This document shows positions 1-13,300 of a stretch of 64,000 bases of DNA, piece by piece (positions within the stretch are counted from its first letter, which is position 1; each line of letters starts with the position of its first letter). The notes below the pieces were generated by a model, which did no database searches, was not told the origin of the DNA, and worked only from the letters and a program-made list of their open reading frames with translations. This DNA comes from Aquila chrysaetos chrysaetos. Its lineage: Eukaryota > Chordata > Aves > Accipitriformes > Accipitridae. Both the position numbers and the translations under genes were made by a program. The stretch is taken from positions 6,386,001-6,450,000 of the forward strand of contig NC_044004.1 in the NCBI RefSeq assembly GCF_900496995.4, written 5' to 3'.

Positions 1-1186
1 AGACATATAGCATGCTGAAGTAAGGCATGTAGCATGTTGAGGTCCTGGGTTGAGAAATGTCTTGCTCAAATTCATGATGCTAATTTTGGGCAGGGACATT
101 ACAGCTTGGATCATTTGCCTGCCTAGGAGATTCCTGTGGCTGTGAATGGGACATTGTCAGGCAGATCTGTTTGGCTCATGTGGATACATGGGCCAAGAAT
201 AGCTATCAGTCACATATCAACATGCAAACTACTGAGAAGTGAATAACTGTTTCCCTCATTGGCAACAGTGGAAGTGAAGGATCTGTTTAGCCACAGGCAG
301 TGCATGAACAGTTATATCTCAGTCCTGTCCAAGAAGGACAGTGGGGATTTAGTATGTCTCTCTGCTTCCTGGGACCTTCTGCTTACGCTTCTCACAAGTA
401 GTGCTTGTGCATTTTGGGTTGCCACCTCTTATCTACTAGGAAGAGGGGGGGAATCACTAACAGCCAGCAGCTTCTTGCAGCCTCCAGTCCCTACTAACCC
501 AGCACATCCGGTAGCTGAGTACTAGAAGTCATTGTCATCCATTATCATCCAGACCTCTGTGTCTTGAGGGAGGGAGGGTGAGGGCAGGAACTTTCGTAAC
601 CATTTCACTGTATATTGAGCAGCATCAAAGTCCAGAAGCTCTGGATCTACCAATTCCATGGGCATTTTGAAGCCGGACACTGCAGTGATGTGCAGAGATA
701 TCTCGGATACTTCTGAGACCACCAGTCCTGGACCCAGGGCAGTACAGCTGCAGCTGCCCAGTGTCATAATACGATTCTTTTTAACTATGGGGCAATCCAG
801 TTTGTCTTTAGAGTACATAGATTGCAAATGGCTCCTGACACACCCTGGTCCATTCTGCCCAGGTGGATGTGTCTGTCTTGCTTCCAGGACCTGTTGGTGG
901 TGGTTGCACTGTGCAAACGTATCCTGACTTTGGGTCCCAATCTTCCATTCGCAAAATAAAGAGTTCCCAAAGCCTGCAATGGGAGTTACTGCTCCCCTGC
1001 AAATCTTTCCTCTTTGCAAACATTGGCTGTGAACTTTTCTCTAGCCAAGGTGGAGGAAATGGAGGATGTCTGCCTCCATAAAAGATGACCTGGCCCTGCC
1101 AAGAGTTTGAGGCTGGGAGCACTCTGAACTTGTCCTTCTTGTGCTTTTTTTTGTTTGTTTGTTTGTTTTGTTGTCTGCTGTGACAG
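1..1186 (+). other. REEP1: REEP1 intron, 3' part (5' end outside window)
   Basis: No coding signal is seen. The stretch ends in a (TTTG)n-rich tract and a TGACAG acceptor just before the exon at 1187, so it is the 3' part of the intron preceding that exon. The REEP1 exons coding for the N-terminal hairpin membrane segments (roughly residues 1-101 by comparison with human) are not in the window and must lie to the left. Confidence 0.75.
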
Positions 1187-1300
1187 GAGATCGATGACTG
1201 CCTCGTCCAGGCAAAAGACCGGAGCTACGATGCCCTTGTACACTTTGGGAAGCGGGGGCTGAACGTCGCAGCCACGGCAGCTGTCATGGCGGCTTCAAAG
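1187..1300 (+). CDS. REEP1: REEP1 coding exon (about residues 102-139)
   Basis: 114 nt, 38 codons, phase 0 at both ends, between TGACAG and GTAAAG. It encodes [20 protein letters not shown] followed by [18 protein letters not shown]. This is the conserved segment just after the membrane hairpins in the REEP1-4 subfamily. Strong match to human REEP1. Confidence 0.95.
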
Positions 1301-4300
1301 GTAAAGGTGCGGGTCAGGATGGTGACTCCTTAGCATCTCATCTGCATCCATCGCCAACAGCAGCCACAATGTGGAGGGGGAGAGATGGTGAGGGTAGGGA
1401 TTCACTCACTGATTTTGATCGTGCCTCCCAATCTCCCATTCACCAGCCACAGAGGTGCCTCTTGGGATGAAGACAGTAAGCGTAGTGCCTAGTGAACCTA
1501 TAGGAGGTTGGAAATGAAGGATTAAGACTAGGGTCTGTCTCAGGCCTCTGTTGAATTTTATATTTTCCATCAGTACCCAGGTGACAGTGTTAGCAATTTT
1601 GTTCATCACAGCCTGTGCTCTTCATTTTTGCTGTCGAAATAGGAGCATGCTTCTGTGAAAGATGCTGATGTTAGGTGAACACAGATAACACCCTGGCAGG
1701 GAAATAGTTTTTTTTTTTGGTCAGCAACTTCTGTGGTGAAGGGAAAGCCATCTGCACCTCAGTTTTTCAATTGTTATGCTGAGTTACTGAGAAATCTGGA
1801 GGGTCTAGTGACCTATGATTTGGGTACCGACAGAAAGCAGATGTGATCTGAAGTTCGTGAAGGCTAAAAGTTTGTCTGCAAGGCTTACATATAACATACC
1901 TGGTGTATAATTCTCTGGAGACATGTTTATGTAAGGGTGGATGGGAAGTGGCATTAGTTGCTTCTGGAGAACAAGTAGATATTGGATGAGTGGTCTCATC
2001 TGAGGAGGTGTATCCTGTACTCTGTTCCTGGCTTAGAGCCAGAACCAGAAAACAGCTGTTAACTCTGTTTCTTTCCTTGCATAAAAGCTGCAAGGACTTG
2101 ATAGCTGCATTTTGTGGTCCTGCTCTCTGGCCATGGATTATCATGGCTTAGGGTAGATGTGACAGTAACTATACCTATGTGTTTTGGGGGCAAGACTTGT
2201 GTAAAAGACATGGCTTTCATGCAGTGAGATACAATGCCCCTTGCAAAAGGATAGTAGAAACATATGGGCAAAGTGGGTACCGGTATTAGGAAAAACATGT
2301 GAATTGGAGTTGAAGGAAATTATTCTCCTCTGTCAAATGCTTTTTATATGACCTCAGGCACATCATTTTAGTATGTCTTGGCCTTACCTTCTGTAAAAAT
2401 GCATAATACATCCTTAGGAGGTCAAATACCATAAAGTCTATAAAGCATTTTGAATGCTAAGTATTACAGAAGTGGGGAGCCCCTGGGATATGCGATGCAC
2501 ATGTAGGATCGCAAAGATATGCAAAAGCTATATCCTGTTCCAAAGAAAAGCCAAAAATTGCTTCCCTTTTCCCTGCCAAGCATTGTGCAGACTGTGGCTG
2601 TCAGGCCTGGCTCAGTTCTTCTCCTGAACTGTTGCTCTTCAGCGGGTAGGCTCTACTAACTCAGGGACTGCTGGCTAATCCAAACCTGGACTGAAACCTG
2701 GGATAAATGTAGAGCTAAGGCAAAGCTGTGTATTATATGTCCAATGAAACAACATTTGTGTGATGCTTCCATGACATTTAACACTTTTGCTGCTGCTATG
2801 TAAGCCTGAAGAAGTCACACAATGGACATGAATAGGCTCTGGGAATGCCTGTTTTGCAGCGCTGCCTTTGCTCTGAGCTCCTTCCTGCAAGGTGCTGCAG
2901 ACTCTGTGCTAGAGCTGGTTTTAGGACAGAGTGAGAAACTATGTGTGAATCCCAAAGGAACTCTGGCTCCTGTTTTGGTAGCTCCCAAATACAAGAAGCT
3001 CAACAGTAGCCCAGACCCACAATGCCAACCTGTTCATCTCGGGACTGCAACAGTGTCTTAATCAGCTCTTCAATCTGAATGAACAGTCAGCACCACAGTT
3101 TTTCTTCCCACTGTTCTGCTTTTCTGGTGTTTTTCTTAAGAATCTCACTGCCTTGAAATGTGGCTCCAGTGGCAGTGGGAAGCTGGGTAGAAGGGAGAAG
3201 AGTCTCCAGGATACAAGGAAGCCATTGTTTTGCATGAGTTAATGAAGCTCCTCATTCAGTGCTGGAAGAAAGCAACTCTGTGACTTGTTTGGTATTGTTG
3301 TGTGGCACATCTGCCAGCCTAACTTGAGAGAAAACAGTTAAGATATTGCAACCTGTAAATGGACCAGAAGAGTCTTTCTTGCACTGTGTTTTGGGGAGGT
3401 GGAAAATGATCAATTGATAAGATTGGGAGGTTGTAACTGGATTCATTGATTGATATACTGACTTTTATAACAAAGCAAGGACTGTTCATGTCCTTGCTTC
3501 AACCTTGACATTTAAATTACTCTGAATATGTGGCAAAAAATAGGACTCCTGGCTTTCTTCAGCACTTCAGCATGTGGCCTCCAGCAAGTTGCTTGCTTCT
3601 GTGTTCCTCACTGTGCAGATCCAAGAGGCAGGATGAGCCGATCTGACAGCTTTCGTCCTCTAAAATGGGGTGATGCTCCTGCTCCCAGTGGGTTACTGTG
3701 CACCAGCTCTTTGGACCTCCTCAGGTTATCTCTAATCTATCAGAAAGCTAATCCAGAAAGAGAAAGAAAGGGAATACTATTTTTTGCACCCACAAATGTG
3801 TCTCAAGCACCTGAGCCAGCACAAGGGAAGGGACGGAACTGCATTGTGAGGAGTATGGCCAGAGGAAAGGAAAGCAAGATCATCCCTTCCTGGTCGTGGG
3901 AAGCAGACAGATGAGCTCTGCTGCTCGTGGAGCCACACCCTTAATACATTTACATTCTTTATGGTGTAATAGTCAGAAATGGTTAAAGCAGCTTCAGTCC
4001 CTTACTCTTCTAGGACTGAATTTGTTGTCTTTCAGGCAGGGAGAACTGAATGGCTGTGATTTACAGCCTGATGTGTTGCAGTACAGAAGTGCTGAGCTGG
4101 GGTTCCTCAGGTATTCAGGATGTGAAATGTGATGGGTTGGGTGGGGACATGTCTCCATTTAGCTGTCCCTGCTGCTGTGGAGGAAGCCATTTCCAAGAGA
4201 GGAGCAATACAAGCAGGTATGGATGGTAACAGCTTCTGTTGCCCTGGTTTTCAGATGCTGTTAAATGTATGTCAACGCCCTTACTTTCTCACTTGAGAAG

Positions 4301-7300
4301 GAGGTATAACAGAGCTAGATTATCCTGCATAAGAGAAGTTTAAATGACTAATTATCTGGAAAACACTTGGAGCAGACAGATGCCAGACAAGACTGCAGTG
4401 CTGTCCTTAGGGGGAAGTCTCCAGGGAGGGAGGAAAGAGAATATTATTTCTAAGGCTTATCCTGGCTTTCCCAACACCAAGGTTTAAGGGTATCCAGCTA
4501 GCCTGTGATGAGCATAGATGGGAAAGTGAGCCCTGAACAGGTTTCATTGGGTTTCAGCCTTTAATGGATCATGTTAAAATTGGACATAAGATGACCATCT
4601 ATTCAGAAGCACTGAGCTCCTGCAGCTCCCATGGAAAACGTGGCTTCTACCAGCAAGTGAATGTGAGGATCTGTGTTATTTCCTGTTTCACTTGGATTAA
4701 TGGGCAAGGAAAAGATGCTTCTGTATTAAGAAATGGACCCTCAGACTTTGCAAATCAGCATCTTCTAGTGGCAAATACACAGCGAGCTGCTGGGCTGAAA
4801 GTGTACTCTGTGCAGACCTGTTTTCAGTAAATAAGCTTAAATCTAAAGGCCCCTGTAGTTGGAGACGTGTCCCACTGTGCATAGTCCTGTCCCCTCCTTT
4901 CTCTCTGAGCTGTGGTAACTGATCTTGTGCTCCCACAGGATCCATCACGTTCTTTTGTCTTTGGTGATAAGATCTTAGGGCAAGGCCCATCTCTTCATTC
5001 TTTTTATCCATCCTGCAGCACGCTGTGGCTGGCTCTTTGATTACCATTTGCGTGTGACAGGCTGCTACTTATATATTTACCAGAGGCTAAGACGCTGCAA
5101 GGTGTGCACAGCCACACCTTCCTTATCTCTGATCCCCGACCCTTTCCCCTTTCTATCTTAAACAGCCTACAGTTTTAGTTAGCCAAGTGCAGGCTTGTCT
5201 CCCTTCCCCTGCTCTGTTTTGTTTTGAAGCCACAGTTGTGCTAACACTAGCACAAACCTGTGCCAATTCATTTTACAGGCTAAGGAGCTGTCAGTGTCCC
5301 AAGTACCCTGAGTCTGCCCAGCTGGCTCGCTTGGGTGTTTTCTCTCTCTCCGGAGAGTCTATTTTTGATGCTCTCTAAGCAGACAGAGCATTGGATATCT
5401 GGTCTTATTATCCCTGCTAGGTGCTCAACGCAGATCTTTTCACTGTCCCCAGCAGCTTGCGTCCCCACCAAGGAGCATAATCTCATTTGGGGCTCTCTAA
5501 TCCTGTCCTCATTGCCTGGTCATTCTGTCACACACTGTGACTTCAAGTGGGTCACTCCTAAGTGACGGGATTAGATGATCGGGCAGTAAATCCTGCTGCT
5601 TTTTGTGTTTTCAATTAGTTCCAACTAGTTCAGCCGTTACTGCTCCTGAAGGGCCCTGGGCACTGACAGCCACCTTCTTTCCAGCTCATGTTAGGGGAGG
5701 AGAAGAGAAGCAGAAAAGGATCCTGCTTTTGGGTCACAGCAGAAGGGGAACAGCATCAAGGCTGTTACGGCCCCAGTAGTGAGGCAGGTTCAAGGCCTTG
5801 GCCATGCAGTGGAGCCATCAGATGGAGGCCTGGGCACAAGTGGGCTTTCCATTGGCACCAGTCAGGTTTCTAACGTAAGTGGCTGGGACACGTGCGGCTG
5901 CAGTGAGGAGAGGTACCAATGGCTTGGAGGCAGCACCAGCTTTCTCCAGCATGCTCGTGTGTACTCCCTTGCTGTCACCACGCTCCCAGCACTTTCTCAT
6001 CCTCCACCTGTCACCCCAAGCCTCCTACCACCTGCAGCTTTGTCCTGTCCCCAAACCCCAAGTCTTCTATTCCCTGCTTGCCTTCCCAAGACCCTGCCCA
6101 GCCCTGCCATTACCTCCTCTGTCTCTACAACCCATCCATTGCCAGTTTTACACTCTCCCCCAGCTCTCTGACCCTCTTCTGCAAGCTCCTGGGTTTCCCA
6201 TATCCTGTTTGCATGTATCCTTATTTCTCACCCTGAACAAACCAATTCTGCCAAACAGGTCAATGTCTTTCCCCACCACCAAGTCAAATCCTGCTCCCAA
6301 CCACTTAACCATCCCCAAGCTGCAGCCTCAACTCTGTTCTTCAAAGGGGAGCTGCAGAAAACATCCCACAGCCAACAGATCATCGTAACCCAGAGGTTTC
6401 TGATAATGTACCTTCTTCTGCCCTTCTGCTGTCCCGTGTGTAGGGCAGGGACTGTTTGCACAGCGAGTGGCTCATTGCGTGCCCCTTGGTACAGCCTGCC
6501 TTTAAGAAGGGGAGTGGTGCACAGTGTGCTGCTGGCAGTGGGTGCAGTGCCTTGGCAGGCGATGATAAATGAGGCGGAGGGAGCAGACACGCATGACTGG
6601 TGTCGATGAAAAGCCCATTTGTGCCTAATAAGTCTGAGAAACAGTCCAGGAGCTTTTCATGCGTGGGGAAATATGGCTTGCGGTGCTGCCAGAGCTAGCA
6701 ATCACTCTGGTTTATCGGTTAAAAGGGCCAGGCATGCAGACGAAGGCGGGCGGGTTTCATTACGCTCATCTACCTCCTAAACACTCAGGAGTGCAGTGTC
6801 AGCAGTTCCCAGCTTCAGCTCGCAGCCACCTGTCTGGTCTGGCATTGTCACTTCTATTTCCACCTTTGGGTTCATCACCCCCTGGGGGGTCACAGCTCTG
6901 CTCGTTTAGGGTCCGTTAGCCCAGGAAATTTATTGGGAAGTTTCCCAGTGTGTTTGCTGGTTTTTAAACCAGGGCACTGGAAGGGAAACGCTGGTGGTGA
7001 TTTAGATTTTATCCTCTCTTGCCAAACAGCATCTTTTCATTCATTTCTAGTATCTGGCTGGTATACCCAGTGCAACTGCCTGAAAGTCAATATTTAGATC
7101 CCTAATTTTCCATGAGAATTGAGACCTATTTACTGTGGGAGTTTGGAACAAAAACTTGTGCAGGAGAGAGATGCTGCTTTTTGTGGCATGATAGTGGAGA
7201 ACTGCACTTTTACTTGAATTAGGAAAGAGGGAGGCAGGGGGTGGGGAGCATCCTTCCCTTTAAGAGGCTGGATAAAGCCTCTTTGTAAGGATGAGATCTC

Positions 7301-10300
7301 ACTGCTTGGAGAAACGTTGTTTTTCTGCTTACCAAACATATCAGCGAACAGTTCTGTCCAGTCTGCTTACTACTGTATCTGTAATGGCCACACTGTGTGC
7401 CCTGGTCTGTGACATGGCCAAGAATTGCAGAAGTCAGGAGTGGTTTGGAATACGCAGTTTGAGAAACCTTTGGGGACCCATTAGTGTTATCTCAGAAGGG
7501 CTGAGCATGCTGCTTCTTCTAAAGGATCTCCATTTGGGATCCAAAATCAAAGATCTCATGGCTGAGCTGTGTTATACCAATAAAGAGAAACAATGAATGT
7601 CTTTCTTGAAACATATGGTAGCGTGCCACTGATCACAGTATTTTGTGAAGTGTTCCTCTCATGGTGTGACGTATCTTTCATTCTTAAGTCTTTGAGAATC
7701 TGTTTTTCCCAAATCAATAAAAAAACTCAACTGTTTGAGCTACAATCCAGGTAGCTGTTTCCTGTTTATCTCTCTTGTTGGTGTCTCCAAGAAGCAGACA
7801 GTAGCTAGCAAATGCACAGGACAGCATAACCAAACAATAAATCTATACAGAGAGACCAGGCTAGGAGAGACAATAACAAACAGTTCCCAGGAGAGGAAAT
7901 GAACTGCACAAACAAAAAGGGTGGATGAAATTAAGTTTCCACTATCAACATTAATGTCAGCTGGTTTCCCTTTGAGTCTTTAGTACTGTCTGACATCTCC
8001 AAACCAGGTAGCTGTTCCAGGCTAGGCATGGCACGCAGGCCCTGGCCATAAGGATATTGCTTGTAGGATATTTGTGTTCATATGGTGGCAGAAGCAATTT
8101 CCTCCTTCACTCAGGCCTGTACTCAGACCATAAAGCTGATGGTTTTGATCTTAGCAGGGCCTGCCTGCAGCCAGTCATGATAATGCTTCTGCATGCAAAC
8201 TCCCAGTCATTGCTGTGAGTAATTCCCCAGCGTTACCCTACTTCTCAGAAGACCTGTCAGTCACCAGGGCTAAAATGACTGCCACGTGTCCCTCACCTAA
8301 TCCTGTGCCTAAATTAGTCATAAATACACTCTGTTCTTAATGATTTTAAGTCTGGATTACAGAGGTGGCCAGACGCTGGGGGTTTCTCCAGTGGGAAGCA
8401 TCAATCAAGTGCAAGGAGTGGAGTGGCAGCCTGTTGTGTTTATAATTTGCTTTACTCTTTAAACACACTTGCTAGGTAACACCCTGTCAGCTGGGGTTAT
8501 GGAGTGGTTTCTCCATCTCTCTGGGAAAGCTGAGGAAGGGAGAACCTACGTTCAAAGGTGTAGTCCACAGGTGGGTGTCCCTGCTTTTTATGTGTATGTG
8601 AGTCCCTGCACATGGTGCCCAGTGTCATGCTCATGTCTCGCCTCAATTACTTATGCTTCAGATAGACCTTATTCTCAAAGCTTTTATGCGTGTTGCCACA
8701 ATGGCTCTCTTTTTTCCCTTGCTAGGTCTCTCAGCTACTTCATTTACACTTGTATTTGGACCAGAAAAGAGGGCAGGTAATCTGCTGAGTGCTTATACTA
8801 ACCCCTAACTAATGTCTGCCTCCCCATTAGACTAGTTTGAACTGTTTTCAGCTGAGATTGGTCTGAGGCCAGATGCTGTTTGCTCTGCTTCCAGTGGGTA
8901 GATCCTGCGTGCTGAGCTTTAAAAGCCTGTCTTTGATCTCATTAGCAAAATGCCTTCCAAGTCCTCTGCTGACAATCAGAGAGACTTCAGCAGCCAGGCA
9001 GGGAGCTTTGTACGTGGAAAACCCATCTAACTCAGGTTGTTGCTACTGCATTGGCCAAGCTGCTGTGTGTGCTGTTGTTTTCTCGCTAATGGATAAAGGG
9101 AGCCTCTCTCCCACTGCTGTGATCCCATTAGGATGGTTGGGGTTGCAGTGGAGCCAGCGAGGCCGGGACTTGGCTCAGAAGTGAAGACGCATCTCTGCAA
9201 GCATTTTCTGATAGGTATGGTTGGGGAACTCCTGCTGACACCGTAGTGATAACTGACATCCTAGGAACATGCACTACACCTTGTAGTGAACATCTGCAGG
9301 ATGGAGGCTGTAACATGCATGCAGACTTGTCTGCTAGCATGGAGGAGAACTGCTAACCAAAGTTACAGCAAAAAGAGAGGAGAACATTAACGGTTTAGTA
9401 TTGTGCTGGAAGTGTGGTAAGCGTGACTTAGTTTTCCCTTGCCTGTCCGTTAACTACTGATCCTAAGATGTAAAAGGCCAGAAGGTGCCATCCTGTATTA
9501 ACACTGATTATATTAAAACCTTCTCTTTTATGACTTGACTTTTTTTGGTTCCTGGTTTGTGTCCCTTTACCATGCTGTGTTATAGTTTCCACAGCTGCAA
9601 AATGGAGTTTGTAGGTATTAGAGGTGTTTTGAAGCCTAAATAATGTCTATAGAATTCTTTCAGATTGACAGACAGAAGGTATGATAAAATCTATACACTA
9701 TTATTTGCTTATATTTAGATCATATTTAATGGGACTGTTGTATAAATGGCAGATTTTTAATTTTGTGCCTAATTTTATTTACCTAGAGCCTATGTAAAGC
9801 TACCTATGTACGTGGAGTATTTTTGATGAATAATTCCATTGGATGTAAACCCAGTTTTTCCAGACTCCTAAATCCATCTCCCTCTAAAAAGTTTTACTTC
9901 AAATGTGAATGCAGAGATTAATTATAGAGAGGTAAAATAATTAAGACAATTCCAGCTATTTCTGATGGAGTGCCTTTTACAGTGCCTGTCACAATACTGA
10001 CTTCAGGTTTTGGGAAGGATTAGGATTTCTGATCCTTTCAAGCAAATGTTGGTTGCATCAGTGTTTGTGCTCTGGGCCCACAGAGGTTAATGTTCTTTTC
10101 TGAAGATGATGATGTCTGCAACATTTAGAGGAAGGTAGTATGCAGGTTAGTTGGCTTTGAAAGCTCAGTATTTTGATACTGCTTTGTCCGACTCTAAAGC
10201 AAAAATAAGGAGAGAATGTGCTAGATGTGGGTAAATAACGTATGCCTATACTACAGTTGCGATTTTGACCAAAGCAGGTAGATGTACCTAAATTAGTTTT

Positions 10301-13300
10301 AGATTAATTACTATGCCACATGGATGGGAGTTTTAACTTCCCTTAGAATCACAGATGAGCTTCTGCAGCTTAAATGTCCATGTCTTGATGAGCGATGCCC
10401 TAATACCATTGGTAGTGTCATGAATCTAAATAAGGTTGATACCAAGTGATAGCAGTTACTGGGAGGTGATATTACCATGTCCTTTTTAGTATTTGTCTTT
10501 TGTCCTATTCAGTAGCACCAAGTCTGGCCCTCCTCTTCCCCTGTAAAGAGAGAACCGTTCCCTGTATGGACCTAGTGAGGTTGGTAGATCCTGGGAGAAG
10601 AAGAGGCAAAGGAAGCCTGAAGAGAGAGGTCTGCTTTCAGCTTGTGCCGTACCTTTACCTACGGGTTGAACTTTCCTATGGGCAAGAAGATCAGATGAAT
10701 TTGGGAGCAGGTACACTATAGTGAGCAGGGAACAGAGACACACCTGCTCCCACTTGTTGCCACCAAAACCTCACCACCTAGCAAAGTCACTGCCTACTGG
10801 ATCAGAAGTGCCATGCTTATGGGGACAGTCTGTGTCCTAGGAGAAGTTGCATGAGGTAGAAGTTGAGTCTAGGCAGGGAGAGTAAGGCTCAGTCCTCCAG
10901 CACCACTTCATGCTTGTGCCCTCTACCAGGGGATGAACTCCCCAAAATGCAGGTCCCACACTGCCAGCACAATCATCCTGACAGGGCAGTTGGTGTTCAG
11001 TGAGGGGGGAGAGAGGGAGGTGGTGTCCTCCATAGTCTCACAGCCCTCCCAGTCCCCATTTTCAAAAGGTTGTATATTAACATCATGCTGTTTTGCTGTT
11101 GACACAGTGAAATGTTGTTACCACAGCTACTGTCTTGATATTACTGCTGTCACGCTCGCTAGGATAAAACTAGCCCAGATCTGTGTGGATGTGCTGCAAG
11201 CATGCCCCTAGCCTGCAGCATAGACATAGCTTCAGGACCTGGATCTTCTCTCTGTGCAGACACACAGTGTGCTGAAATTCCTGGGACATCTCCCATGTCT
11301 GTAGCAGTTGGAAGAGCATATGTGTGATTATGGCCAAGACGGTAAACAAAAATCCCCAAAACAGCTGCTCTTCATCTTCCACAATTGTTTTAACCAAACA
11401 TGGCCCAAGACGTGTGCTGTGCTAAATCTATTCTGTTGTGAAATAAAGCTATTAACTTGTTTTTTCTTTTGTTAATAAATGGTAAGTCTTATTGTGGAAT
11501 AATAATGTCTTTATTCCTAAAACATGTAACTACAGCAGTGCAAACCCTCACAGTGCTGGCTTTTCAAGTGTTTGTGATTTCATATACAGCAGCTGCTTAT
11601 CTGACAGGGAAATGAAAGTTGGTAACAACGTTTTCCATTTTACTCTGAAACCATCCTGATTCTGTTGTAATCATAATTTCTGTTATGTTTCTGTTTAGGG
11701 TCAGGTAGAAATGTGGCAACTGGGAAAGAATTGTGGGTGTTATATTGTGCCATAGGAGCAATTAAATCAAGTCAATCCCTACAAAGACTGAAGGTGCAAA
11801 AATTTGAAAGAGAAATGGAAGGGAAGTCAGCAGGCTTTCACATGTGTTCACTGTCCTCTCTCAGCCCAAGCCTTTGCTATTCCTGCCATTTCTGAGATTT
11901 GGACAAACTGTTTCATGGAATGGTAGGAATAGTAATATTTTGCTATTATCTGTGTGATGAGCAACATTCATCTTTGCTTTATAAACTCAGGCTAAATTAA
12001 AGCAAAAAATAAAGAAAAGGCAATTTTTAATTTTTTTTTCTGGGAGAAAGTCAAAGTTGTTCAGCACAGCTGCCGTGACATTGTGTTTAAGGCTGTGGTT
12101 GTGTATTATATGCTAATATAAGAGACCCACAGACAACAGGCGCATATCAGGCCCTTGTTGTTTCAAAGCTCTCTCTGGGGCCTTTAATCATTGTATGCTG
12201 CTATATCACAAGTTGCAATCCAAGAATATTAACTTACCTTCATTTTCAATGCGAAAGGGTGCGTTAGTGTCATCTTCCCTGCTGGGTTGGTCTGACGCAT
12301 GAATCTCGTCTCTAATCTGACTTCTGTCCACATACATAAATTGCTCACTGGAACAAGATGGTATTTGGGTTAGCTGGCTGAGCAGAGTGGCTGGGAGGAG
12401 GTTAAAAGCTTGAGCACTGCTGACACTTGAGCTGGTGGTGCGGGAGGAATACAGCACTCAGGTTACAGCAGCTCATCATTTGCTAACCCTCCGGCTTTGC
12501 TGGTCCAGTCATTCTGCAACAGCAAAATATTATTTAGTGGTCTGATTGCTCTCGCTGGGGATCTGTCTGTTAGAGTCAGACTGCAGGGTAGGATGCCTTG
12601 TGTTAGCTTTAAACCAGTTACTGAGAATAGGGTGGCAGTGCAGGAATTCAGTGCAAGCTACAGAACCCACCCAGAACTGTACTGCACTGAGCTCTGGGCA
12701 GCTGAGATCGCACCCAGCTACCCAGCCATGCAAGGAATTCTCAGTATACCAGCCCAGTGACAGTTGCAGCCATAGACTGCAGGGTAAATGTGCCTTAGAC
12801 TGGCCTAAGAGGAATAACTTGAGATGTTTTTTGGAGTGAGAACATCCAGGAATGGCTCAGCCACTGGCAGGAGTAGCCAAAATTCAGGCATCAACTCTTA
12901 TGGCAGGTTGGAGAGTGAGATGGCAGGCAAGATTTTGACAAAACATCAGCTCTCTTCTTCACTGTCAAACATACAAAATCAGCAAAATAAAATATCTTAG
13001 TATACAAGCAAAAAAGCCCCATCCATTTAAAATACTTTAAAAAGTAGAACAGGTTAATGAGAAAGAGCAAAGTAAGTCTGCAGGAAGAGCATGGTGGATG
13101 TGTGGAGACTTTTTTGTAAGTCTGCAGAAAAGCTAAATGCAAAATGCTGCCAAACACGGCATACGTAGAGAGATCTTAAGAAACCAAAGATTCAGTAAAA
13201 TAAAGAGAAAAATCCCAGCGCAGCTTCCTGGCTAGCTCCACCAGGTGAATCTGCTCTACAAAGGACAGTTCAATTTTTTTTTTTCTTAGATGATGCATAT

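Noticed and set aside
5879..6388. 169-codon Pro/Ser/Leu-rich open frame
   Set aside because: Produced by a C/T-rich stretch. Low complexity and no family resemblance.
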